Assembly (NCBI GenBank): GCA_003696465.1
Contig: RFHG01000070.1
Coordinates: 1 to 5,640, forward strand
Direction of reading: 5' to 3'
DNA: 5,640 bases
DNA from: Gammaproteobacteria bacterium
Lineage (GTDB): Bacteria > Pseudomonadota > Gammaproteobacteria > J044
The notes below the pieces were generated by a model. It saw only the letters and a list, made by a program, of their open reading frames with translations. It had not been told where the DNA came from and made no database searches. Made by a program: the position numbers and the translations under genes. Position 1 is the stretch's first letter, and every line of letters begins with the position of its first letter. Below are positions 1 through 5,391 of the stretch, in pieces.

Positions 1-597
1 CAGCTGTTCAATACCCCGTTCAAGAACGGCAAGACCTATGCCAGCTGCTTCAAGAACGGTGGCAAGGGCATTCGTCAGTACTATCCGTACTACGACCCCA
101 AGACCAAGCAGGTCAAGACGCTCGAGCAGGAAATCAACGAGTGCCGTGTGAAGAACGGCGAGAAGCCGCTGAAGTGGAAGAAGGGTGCGCTGGCCCAGAT
201 CTCCGCCTACATGGCCTACACCTCGCGCGGCAAGCCGCTCAGCGTCAAGGTGCCCAATGATCCGGATGCACTGGCCTGGTACGAGCGTGGCAAGCACCAC
301 TACTATGCCAAGCGCGGCCAGCTCAACATGGCCTGTGCCGACTGCCACATGTACAACTCCGGCAATCGCATCCGGGCCAACCTGCTGAGCCCCTCGCTGG
401 GTCACCCCACCGGCTTCCCGGTGTACCGCGCCAAGTGGGGCAACCTCGGCACCCTGCACCGTCGCTTCGGTGGCTGCAACAAGCAGGTCCGTGCCAAGCC
501 GTTCAAGGCCCAGAGCGACGAGTACAAGGCGCTCGAGTACTTCCTGACCTACATGAGCAACGGTCTGCCGGTCAATGCACCGAGCTACCGCGAATAA
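1..597 (+). CDS. soxA: SoxA, sulfur-oxidation c-type cytochrome (C-terminal 198 residues, 5' truncated)
   Basis: Catalytic haem subunit of the periplasmic SoxAX complex, which oxidatively joins thiosulfate to the cysteine of the SoxYZ carrier. Reading frame 1 is open from the first base to TAA at 595-597, so the gene starts outside the window and the internal GTG at 148 is not its start. Counting from the window edge, the C-terminal haem site is CADCH (112-116). The RRFGGCN motif (154-160) carries the cysteine that in SoxA ligates the active-site haem as a persulfide. In the N-terminal cytochrome-like domain, the place where dihaem SoxA has CxxCH reads YASCF (13-17). The remaining Cys16 and the Cys48 of INECR look like a disulfide pair. 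This points to the monohaem SoxA type. soxB follows on the same strand after 114 bp. Family assignment is firm; the haem count is inferred from remembered dihaem sequences. Confidence 0.95.
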   Translation, partial: QLFNTPFKNGKTYASCFKNGGKGIRQYYPYYDPKTKQVKTLEQEINECRVKNGEKPLKWKKGALAQISAYMAYTSRGKPLSVKVPNDPDALAWYERGKHHYYAKRGQLNMACADCHMYNSGNRIRANLLSPSLGHPTGFPVYRAKWGNLGTLHRRFGGCNKQVRAKPFKAQSDEYKALEYFLTYMSNGLPVNAPSYRE

Positions 598-620
598 TCA
601 CGACTTTTCACGGAAGAATC

Positions 621-650
621 ATGGCCCGGCCACTGGCCGGGCCATTTTCT
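621..650 (+). terminator. Hairpin plus T-run between soxA and soxB (terminator or attenuator)
   Basis: A perfect 11-bp inverted repeat (left arm 621-631, loop ACT 632-634, right arm 635-645) built on TGGCCCGGCC is followed by TTTT at 645-648. It lies 23 bp after the soxA stop and 60 bp before the soxB start. The shape is that of a Rho-independent terminator. The T-run is short and soxB continues in the same direction, so it may be a partial terminator that lowers soxB expression relative to soxA, or a 3' stabilising hairpin. Confidence 0.75.
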
Positions 651-699
651 GCTCCGGGGTTGCTGCTTCAAAGGATACCAACACGAACATGAATACCTT

Positions 700-705
700 G
701 GAGGT
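700..705 (+). promoter_or_regulatory. Ribosome binding site of soxB
   Basis: GGAGGT, a near-perfect anti-16S match, lies 6 nt before ATG 712. It fixes the soxB start and sets it apart from the ATG at 690, which lacks such a site. I saw no convincing promoter between the upstream hairpin and this site. Confidence 0.85.
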
Positions 706-711
706 AAGAAC

Positions 712-2487
712 ATGAGCCTGTCGCGCCGCGAATTCCTGCAGGTCCTGGCCACGGCCAGCGCCGCCGGCTTCACCCTTACGGGTTGTGACAATTCACAGCC
801 CAGCAGCACCGCTGCCGGTGTCAAGCCAAAAAAGACACCCAACAACCCCTACGAGCTGCCACCGTTCGGCAATGTCTCGCTTCTGCACTACACCGATTGC
901 CATGCCCAGTTGCTGCCGATCTGGTTCCGCGAACCCCAGGTCAACCTGGGTGTGGGGAGCATGAAGGGGCATCCCCCGCATCTGGTGGGCCATCACTTCC
1001 TCAAGTACTACGGCATCCAGCCGGGCAGCCGCGAGGCCCATGCCTTCACCTATCTCGATTTCCCCGAGCTGGCCCGCAAGTACGGCAAGCTGGGCGGCTT
1101 TGCCCATCTGGCGACCCTGGTCAAGCACATCCGGGCCCAGCGTCCGGGTGCGCTGCTGCTCGACGGCGGCGATACCTGGCAGGGTTCCGGCACCTCGCTG
1201 TGGAGCAATGCCCAGGACATGGTCGATGCCCAGATCCAGCTGGGTGTGGACGTGATGACCCCCCACTGGGAGATGACCTTCGGCGCCGACCGCGTGCAGG
1301 AAATCGTGAACAACGATTTTGCCCGCGCCGGCATCGATTTCGTTGCCCAGAACGTGGTCTGGAACGACGAGAACTTCGATCTCGAGGGCGAGCGCGTCTT
1401 CAAGCCGTATACCATCCGCGAGATCAACGGCATCCCCGTGGCAGTCATCGGCCAGGCCTTCCCCTATACCCCGATTGCCAACCCGCGCCATCTGATCTCG
1501 GCCTGGAGCTTTGGCATCAATGACGAAACCATGCAGGAAGTCGTCAACGAGGCACGCGGGAAGGGTGCCCAGGTCGTGGTCGTGCTCTCGCACAACGGCA
1601 TGGATGTGGACCTCAAGATGGCCAGCCGCGTCACCGGTATCGACGCCATCATGGGTGGTCACACGCATGACGCGGTGCCCAAGCCCGTGCTGGTGGACAA
1701 TGCCGGCGGCAAGACCCTGGTGACCAATGCCGGCTCCAACGGCAAGTTCCTCGGCGTGCTCGACCTCGATGTGAAGAACGGCAAGGTGGCCGGATTCAAG
1801 TACAGCCTGCTGCCCGTGTTCTCGAACCTGATCGAGCCCGACCCGGCCATGCAGAAGGTGATCGAGAAGCACCGCTCGCCCTACGCCGACAAGCTCAACC
1901 AGGAGCTGGCCGTTACCGACGACACCCTGTATCGCCGTGGCAACTTCAACGGCACCTTCGACCAGGTCATCGTCGATGCCCTGATCGATGTCATGGGTGC
2001 CGAGATCGCCTTCTCTCCGGGCTTCCGCTGGGGCGTGAGCGTACTGCCGGGCGAGGCCATCACGGTGGATCACGTGATGACCCAGACCGCCATCACCTAC
2101 CCCAATGTCACGCTCAACTCGATGACCGGCGAGGCCATCAAGAACATCCTCGAGGATGTGGCCGACAACCTGTTCAACAAGGATCCCTACTACCAGCAGG
2201 GTGGCGACATGGTACGCGTCGGCGGGCTCAAGTATGCCATCGATCCCAACAAGGACTTCGGCAACCGCATCTCCGACATGACCCTCAACGGCAAGCCCAT
2301 CGAGGCGAGCAAGAAATATGCCGTGGCCGGCTGGGCCAGCGTGCAGGAGACGCCAATGGGCGACAGCGGGCGTCCGGTCTGGGATGTGGTCATGGAGTAC
2401 CTGCGTGATCGCAAGACGATCAAGGTCAACGACCTCAACATCCCCAAGCTGAAGAACGTGAAAGACAACCCGGGAATCGAACTCTGA
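712..2487 (+). CDS. soxB: SoxB, thiosulfohydrolase (sulfate thiohydrolase) of the Sox system
   Basis: Periplasmic dimetal (manganese in characterised members) hydrolase that releases sulfate from the S-thiosulfonate bound to the SoxYZ carrier. The 591-aa length is normal for the family. The N-terminus has a Tat signal, SRREFL (4-9), then a hydrophobic stretch ending in LTGC (22-25), which also reads as a lipobox followed by Asp26. The metallophosphoesterase domain (about 54-360) shows TDCH (Asp62, His64), GGD (152-154), PHWE (184-187), SHNG (293-296) and GGHTH (315-319), the expected metal-ligand motifs. The 5'-nucleotidase-type C-terminal domain (about 395-565) carries FRWG (438-441), the substrate-side arginine motif. 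The start at 712 is supported by a strong ribosome binding site and by the complete signal peptide. The gene follows soxA, although a hairpin separates them, and ends in its own strong terminator. The related 5'-nucleotidases are excluded by the HWE motif in place of NHE and by the soxA context. Confidence 0.97.
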   Translation: MSLSRREFLQVLATASAAGFTLTGCDNSQPSSTAAGVKPKKTPNNPYELPPFGNVSLLHYTDCHAQLLPIWFREPQVNLGVGSMKGHPPHLVGHHFLKYYGIQPGSREAHAFTYLDFPELARKYGKLGGFAHLATLVKHIRAQRPGALLLDGGDTWQGSGTSLWSNAQDMVDAQIQLGVDVMTPHWEMTFGADRVQEIVNNDFARAGIDFVAQNVVWNDENFDLEGERVFKPYTIREINGIPVAVIGQAFPYTPIANPRHLISAWSFGINDETMQEVVNEARGKGAQVVVVLSHNGMDVDLKMASRVTGIDAIMGGHTHDAVPKPVLVDNAGGKTLVTNAGSNGKFLGVLDLDVKNGKVAGFKYSLLPVFSNLIEPDPAMQKVIEKHRSPYADKLNQELAVTDDTLYRRGNFNGTFDQVIVDALIDVMGAEIAFSPGFRWGVSVLPGEAITVDHVMTQTAITYPNVTLNSMTGEAIKNILEDVADNLFNKDPYYQQGGDMVRVGGLKYAIDPNKDFGNRISDMTLNGKPIEASKKYAVAGWASVQETPMGDSGRPVWDVVMEYLRDRKTIKVNDLNIPKLKNVKDNPGIEL

Positions 2488-2515
2488 GACCTCCTCAACC
2501 CCGGGTCTTGACCAG

Positions 2516-2540
2516 CCCCGCCGCAAGGCGGGGTTTTTTT
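2516..2540 (+). terminator. Rho-independent terminator of soxB
   Basis: A perfect 7-bp GC stem (CCCCGCC 2516-2522, GGCGGGG 2527-2533) is closed by a GCAA tetraloop of the GNRA type and followed by seven T residues (2534-2540). It lies 29 bp after the soxB stop and separates the sox unit from the gene that follows. Confidence 0.95.
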
Positions 2541-2552
2541 GTCTACCTTGCT

Positions 2553-2561
2553 TGCTAAGAT
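2553..2561 (+). promoter_or_regulatory. Possible extended -10 promoter of mtaB
   Basis: TGC followed by TAAGAT (2556-2561) resembles an extended -10 element. There is no good -35: the spacing of 15-17 bp falls in the terminator's T-run. Transcription from here would start near 2568 and leave a leader of about 20 nt before ATG 2590. A gene placed behind a strong terminator needs a promoter in this gap, which is the main support; the sequence match itself is modest. Confidence 0.4.
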
Positions 2562-2589
2562 ATCGGCCCGAACGAACCGGACCACGAGC

Positions 2590-3876
2590 ATGAAGATCCA
2601 TCTCAAGGCGCTGGGCTGTCGCCTCAACGAAGCCGAACTGGAACAGTGGGCACGAGAATACACCCTGCGTGGCCACCAGGTGGTCAGTGAACAGGAAGAG
2701 GCCGACCTGGTGGTGCTGAATACCTGTGCCGTCACCGGCGAGGCTGCACGCAAGTCGCGCAACCTGATGAAGCGGCTGCACCGTGCCAATCCGCGGGCGC
2801 GGCTGGTGGTCAGCGGCTGCCACGCGACCCTCTCGGCAGACGAGGTGGCGCAGACCCTGGGGGTGGATCTGGTGGTCCCCAACAGCGACAAGGAGCAACT
2901 GGTCACCCGCTCGCTCGAGGGCATGGAGCCAGGCAGCATGCCGCTGATGGCGACCGAACCGGGCGAGGCCGCCCTGTTCCGCCGTGGCCGGCACCGGGCC
3001 TTCATCAAGGTCCAGGACGGCTGCCGTTACCGCTGCACCTTCTGCATCGTGACCGTGGCCCGTGGCGAGGAACGCAGCCGCAGCATCGCCGACATCGTGG
3101 ACGAGGCCAACCGGCTGCATGCCGAAGGAATCCACGAGATCGTGCTCGCCGGCGTGCATGTGGGCGGTTATGGCAGCGATATCGACGCAGACCTGGCCGG
3201 CCTGGTGCGCGCCCTGCTGCAGGACACCGATGTACCCCGCATTCGCTTTGCCTCGGTGGAACCCTGGGATCTGCCCGAGGACTTTTTCTCCCTGTTCGAG
3301 AACCCGCGCCTGATGCCGCACATGCACCTGCCCCTGCAAAGCGGTTCGGACGCCGTCCTGCGGCGCATGGCACGGCGCTGCAAGACCGCCCAGTTCCGCG
3401 CCCTGGTGGAACGGGCGCGCGAGGCCGTGCCCGGCTTCAATGTCACCACCGATATCATCGCGGGTTTTCCGGGCGAAACGGAGGAGGACTGGCAGCAGAC
3501 CCTGGCTTTTGTCGAGGAGATCGGATTCGGGCATATCCATGCCTTTACCTTTTCCCCGCGGGAAGGGACCAAGGCGGCCCGATTGCCGGAGCAGATCCCC
3601 CACGAGATCCGCAAGCGGCGCACGCGCGAACTGGTGGCCCTGGCCGGGCGGCTGCGGGCCGAGGCCATGAAGGCCCAGCTCGGGAGCGAGACGGAAGTCC
3701 TGTGGGAGCGCCCCTTTACCGACGACGCGGGTCGTCAGTGGCTGCAGGGCTATACCCGCAACTATTTCCGGGTACAGGCCCCCGCCGGGACCGCGTCAGC
3801 AGAAAACCGCATCCAGCGCGTCGGACTGGTCGACGTGGACGGGGATGCCCTCATCGGTACGGTCAGGGGAGAATAA
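2590..3876 (+). CDS. mtaB: MtaB-type tRNA t6A37 methylthiotransferase (radical SAM)
   Basis: Cytoplasmic radical-SAM enzyme predicted to convert N6-threonylcarbamoyladenosine at tRNA position 37 to its 2-methylthio form (ms2t6A). From ATG 2590 the protein has 428 residues. The N-terminal UPF0004 domain has three cluster cysteines, Cys10 (LGCRLNE), Cys46 (NTCAVTGEA) and Cys77 (SGCHA). The radical-SAM motif is DGCRYRCTFC (143-152; Cys145, 149, 152), followed by VARGEERSR. HLPLQSGSD (246-254) is typical of methylthiotransferases. A TRAM-like RNA-binding domain occupies about 364-426, with GYTRNYFRV. GCRLNE and the C-terminal NYFRV fit MtaB better than MiaB (GCQMN) or RimO (GCPKN). A longer frame from TTG 2539 would start inside the soxB terminator and adds 17 residues unlike the family, so ATG 2590 is preferred even though its ribosome binding site is weak. 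It converges on tRNA-Lys(UUU). Confidence 0.9.
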   Translation: MKIHLKALGCRLNEAELEQWAREYTLRGHQVVSEQEEADLVVLNTCAVTGEAARKSRNLMKRLHRANPRARLVVSGCHATLSADEVAQTLGVDLVVPNSDKEQLVTRSLEGMEPGSMPLMATEPGEAALFRRGRHRAFIKVQDGCRYRCTFCIVTVARGEERSRSIADIVDEANRLHAEGIHEIVLAGVHVGGYGSDIDADLAGLVRALLQDTDVPRIRFASVEPWDLPEDFFSLFENPRLMPHMHLPLQSGSDAVLRRMARRCKTAQFRALVERAREAVPGFNVTTDIIAGFPGETEEDWQQTLAFVEEIGFGHIHAFTFSPREGTKAARLPEQIPHEIRKRRTRELVALAGRLRAEAMKAQLGSETEVLWERPFTDDAGRQWLQGYTRNYFRVQAPAGTASAENRIQRVGLVDVDGDALIGTVRGE

Positions 3877-3891
3877 GGAGAAGGGAAGAAA

Positions 3892-3967
3892 TGGTGGGTC
3901 GTGCAGGATTCGAACCTGCGACCATCGCATTAAAAGTGCGGTGCTCTACCAACTGAGCTAACGACCC
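3892..3967 (-). tRNA. tRNA-Lys, anticodon UUU, CCA encoded
   Basis: The minus strand folds into a complete 76-nt tRNA: 7-bp acceptor stem GGGTCGT/ACGACCC, D-arm GCTC/GAGC, T-arm GCAGG/CCTGC with loop TTCGAAT, discriminator A, and genomic CCA at 3894-3892. The anticodon loop CTTTTAA gives anticodon UUU (3934-3932), so lysine, with A at position 37 (3931) as needed for t6A. The outer pair of the anticodon stem (27-43) is C with A, a mismatch; the other four pairs are standard. A promoter lies immediately upstream. No intrinsic terminator is visible downstream, where mtaB ends on the opposite strand 15 bp away. Two later steps, thiolation at U34 and methylthiolation at A37, are known for this isoacceptor in other bacteria. 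Confidence 0.98.
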
Positions 3968-3981
3968 ACGCGAAGCCCGGT

Positions 3982-4009
3982 ATTTTACTCACTCGCCGGT
4001 GAAACTCAA
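3982..4009 (-). promoter_or_regulatory. Sigma-70 promoter of tRNA-Lys with GC-rich discriminator
   Basis: On the minus strand TTGAGT (4009-4004) is followed after a 16-bp spacer by TAAAAT (3987-3982), a 5 of 6 match to the -10 consensus. The bases between -10 and the mature tRNA, ACCGGGCTTCGCGT, start with a GC-rich block of the kind found at stringently controlled stable-RNA promoters. The predicted start lies within about 7 nt of the mature 5' end, so the precursor would have a very short 5' leader. The growth-rate control is inferred. Confidence 0.75.
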
Positions 4010-4012
4010 GGG

Positions 4013-4036
4013 GGGCGGCAGAAAAATCTGCCGCCC
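4013..4036. terminator. Symmetrical hairpin between yeeE and tRNA-Lys
   Basis: A perfect 10-bp stem (4013-4022 with 4027-4036) encloses a 4-nt loop, AAAA on the plus strand and TTTT on the minus strand. It begins 14 bp beyond the stop of the minus-strand permease gene and ends only 3 bp before the tRNA promoter's -35. Neither side has a good T-run: the minus strand continues CCCTTGAGTTTC, the plus strand TTCCTGTTTCC. It could end or stabilise the permease transcript and also block read-through from mtaB, but it is not a canonical intrinsic terminator. Confidence 0.5.
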
Positions 4037-4050
4037 TTCCTGTTTCCGGA

Positions 4051-5271
4051 TCAGACCGCCTCCAGCTTGCGCAGACTGTTGGGTACCAGCCTGAGATCTG
4101 CCAGGGCAGAAATCAGCGCCTTGCCGAAGCTGGCCTCGTCCTCGTAGACGAGCTTGTAGTATTCCACCTTCATGGTCAGCGCACTGCCGAGGATGATGAA
4201 GGCCAGATCGATGAAGGAACCCAGGGCCAGGGTCGAGGCACCGGTGATCCCCTGGCCAAAGGTGCAGCCCATCCCCAGGACACCGCCAAGGCCCATCAGC
4301 ATGCCCCCGATGGCATGGCGCAGGAAGTCCTTGCCGGAGCTGAACCACTCGATGCGAAACTTGCGGAACACCACCGCATACACGAACGAGCCGACCAGCA
4401 CGCCGGCCGCGGCCATCATGCCAAAGCTGACGAGCAGGGTGGAGAAGGAACCGGCGCCCCAGTGAATGAGATCACCCGAGGGCGAAACAAAGGTGTAGGA
4501 CTGGGCCGCGGCATGCAGCGGCGGCTGATCCATGAACTCGGCCTCTTCCAGCCAGCTCTGCCCCATCGGCCCGGCCGTGACATACCAGCCGCCGACGATA
4601 GCGAGGCCGACCACGGTGCCGCCAAGGATATTGTCGAAACGACCCCGGAAGTCCTCCGAGCGCAGCGCCCAGATGACCACCAGCAGGGCCAGCAGGCCGC
4701 CTATGGCATAGCGCAGGGTCATCGGGTTTTCCAGGCCGGCAGCGGCAGCCAGCAGGTCATCCACACTCTGGCTGTGAATGCCCTGGGCGGAGAGGTCGAT
4801 GAACAGGGGCTGCATCCAGGACAGGAACACGGTGGCCATGAAGTCGGTGTACATCATGAGATAGGCAAAGATGGCCATCATCACCAGGACCACCACCGAC
4901 TTGAGATTGCCCGCGCCGATGCGCAGGAAGGTCTTGTTGCCGCAGCCGCTGCCCAGCGTCATGCCGATGCCGAACAGCAGCCCCCCCAGCACATAGCGTG
5001 GCCAGGCAAACATCGGGGTGCGGTAAGGCGGAAAGGAGTCACTGCCGCTGACGGCCAAATCAGGGGCCACGCGCCCGCTCCACTGCAGCAGCAGCACGCC
5101 GATTATGGCCAGCGCCATGGCAAACATCCAGGCACGAAGACGCCCGGTATCACCCATGTTGACCCAGTCGGAGACGGCACCCATGGTGCAGAAATTGGTC
5201 TTGTTGGCAACGGCGCCCATGATGGCGGCAATGCCAAAGCCGAGCAGCAGGATTTTCCAGTGTATTTCCAT
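4051..5271 (-). CDS. YeeE/YedE family membrane protein, putative thiosulfate/sulfur transporter (TsuA-like)
   Basis: Inner-membrane protein of 406 residues with about nine hydrophobic segments (roughly 5-25, 47-63, 92-110, 122-141, 185-202, 214-232, 272-301, 317-335, 348-366). The family signature is present: NFCTMGA with Cys28, GSGCGN with Cys110 and GMGCTFGQGITG with Cys336. Cysteines at matching places line the thiosulfate path in the structurally known TsuA (YeeE) transporter, where the ion is passed by S-H...S contacts. A loop at about 236-270 (LEEAEFMDQPP) is typical of the longer proteobacterial members. The start ATG at 5271 has AGGT 8 nt upstream. Unlike many homologues, there is no tusA or rhodanese gene beside it in the window. 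Neighbouring soxAB suggests a sulfur substrate, probably thiosulfate, but transport of another sulfur compound or a role in selenium or sulfur trafficking cannot be excluded. Confidence 0.9.
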   Translation of the reverse strand: MEIHWKILLLGFGIAAIMGAVANKTNFCTMGAVSDWVNMGDTGRLRAWMFAMALAIIGVLLLQWSGRVAPDLAVSGSDSFPPYRTPMFAWPRYVLGGLLFGIGMTLGSGCGNKTFLRIGAGNLKSVVVLVMMAIFAYLMMYTDFMATVFLSWMQPLFIDLSAQGIHSQSVDDLLAAAAGLENPMTLRYAIGGLLALLVVIWALRSEDFRGRFDNILGGTVVGLAIVGGWYVTAGPMGQSWLEEAEFMDQPPLHAAAQSYTFVSPSGDLIHWGAGSFSTLLVSFGMMAAAGVLVGSFVYAVVFRKFRIEWFSSGKDFLRHAIGGMLMGLGGVLGMGCTFGQGITGASTLALGSFIDLAFIILGSALTMKVEYYKLVYEDEASFGKALISALADLRLVPNSLRKLEAV

Positions 5272-5275
5272 CGGT

Positions 5276-5330
5276 GATTACCTGTCGATTGCGTTGGTGG
5301 TAAGGAACCTGCAAATGCAGGGCGGTAATC
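5276..5330 (-). promoter_or_regulatory. Structured leader of the YeeE gene that may pair with its ribosome binding site
   Basis: Reading the minus strand, GATTACC (5330-5324) is the exact complement of GGTAATC (5282-5276), which includes the AGGT ribosome binding site. Between them lie CCTGCAAATGCAGG (5321-5308), a small hairpin or operator-like palindrome, and a second TTACC (5303-5299) that can pair with the same GGTAA. Two competing pairings of the start region are therefore possible. I recognise no known riboswitch and no clear promoter in this gap. Function is inferred from complementarity alone. Confidence 0.35.
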
Positions 5331-5363
5331 CCATGGCAGGAGCAATGTATTATGGTTTTGGTG

Positions 5364-5380
5364 GATGCCCGCAGGGCATC
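5364..5380. repeat. Small inverted repeat downstream of queC
   Basis: GATGCCC (5364-5370), loop GCA, then GGGCATC (5374-5380) forms a perfect 7-bp stem, 11 bp beyond the queC stop. On the minus strand no T-run follows (CACCAAAACC), so it is not a standard terminator. It could stabilise the queC 3' end or weakly separate queC from the permease gene. Confidence 0.45.
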
Positions 5381-5391
5381 TGCACAATGTA

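Noticed and set aside
2539..2589. TTG 2539 as the start of mtaB
   Set aside because: It falls in the T-run of the soxB terminator, so a transcript starting after the terminator would lack it. The extra 17 residues are unlike the family, whereas ATG 2590 begins exactly at the conserved N-terminal strand.
2190..3008. A 272-codon minus-strand open frame over the soxB-mtaB junction
   Set aside because: It is Ser/Arg/Pro-rich without domains, reads through the soxB terminator in reverse, and is explained as a shadow frame.
793..3603. A 936-codon open frame on the minus strand, opposite soxB and mtaB
   Set aside because: It spans two well-recognised genes and their terminator, and its translation is rich in His, Gly, Val and Asp as expected for the complement of GC-rich codons. 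It matches no family I know. The length reflects GC-rich composition.
3892..3967. tRNA-Lys as an integration site for a mobile element
   Set aside because: No integrase gene, no displaced repeat of the tRNA 3' end and no change in composition is visible on either side; the flanking genes are housekeeping or metabolic.
4315..5277. A 320-codon plus-strand open frame opposite the YeeE-type gene
   Set aside because: It is a composition shadow of the membrane-protein gene, rich in His and Gln with no recognisable domain, and the opposite frame has clear family motifs.
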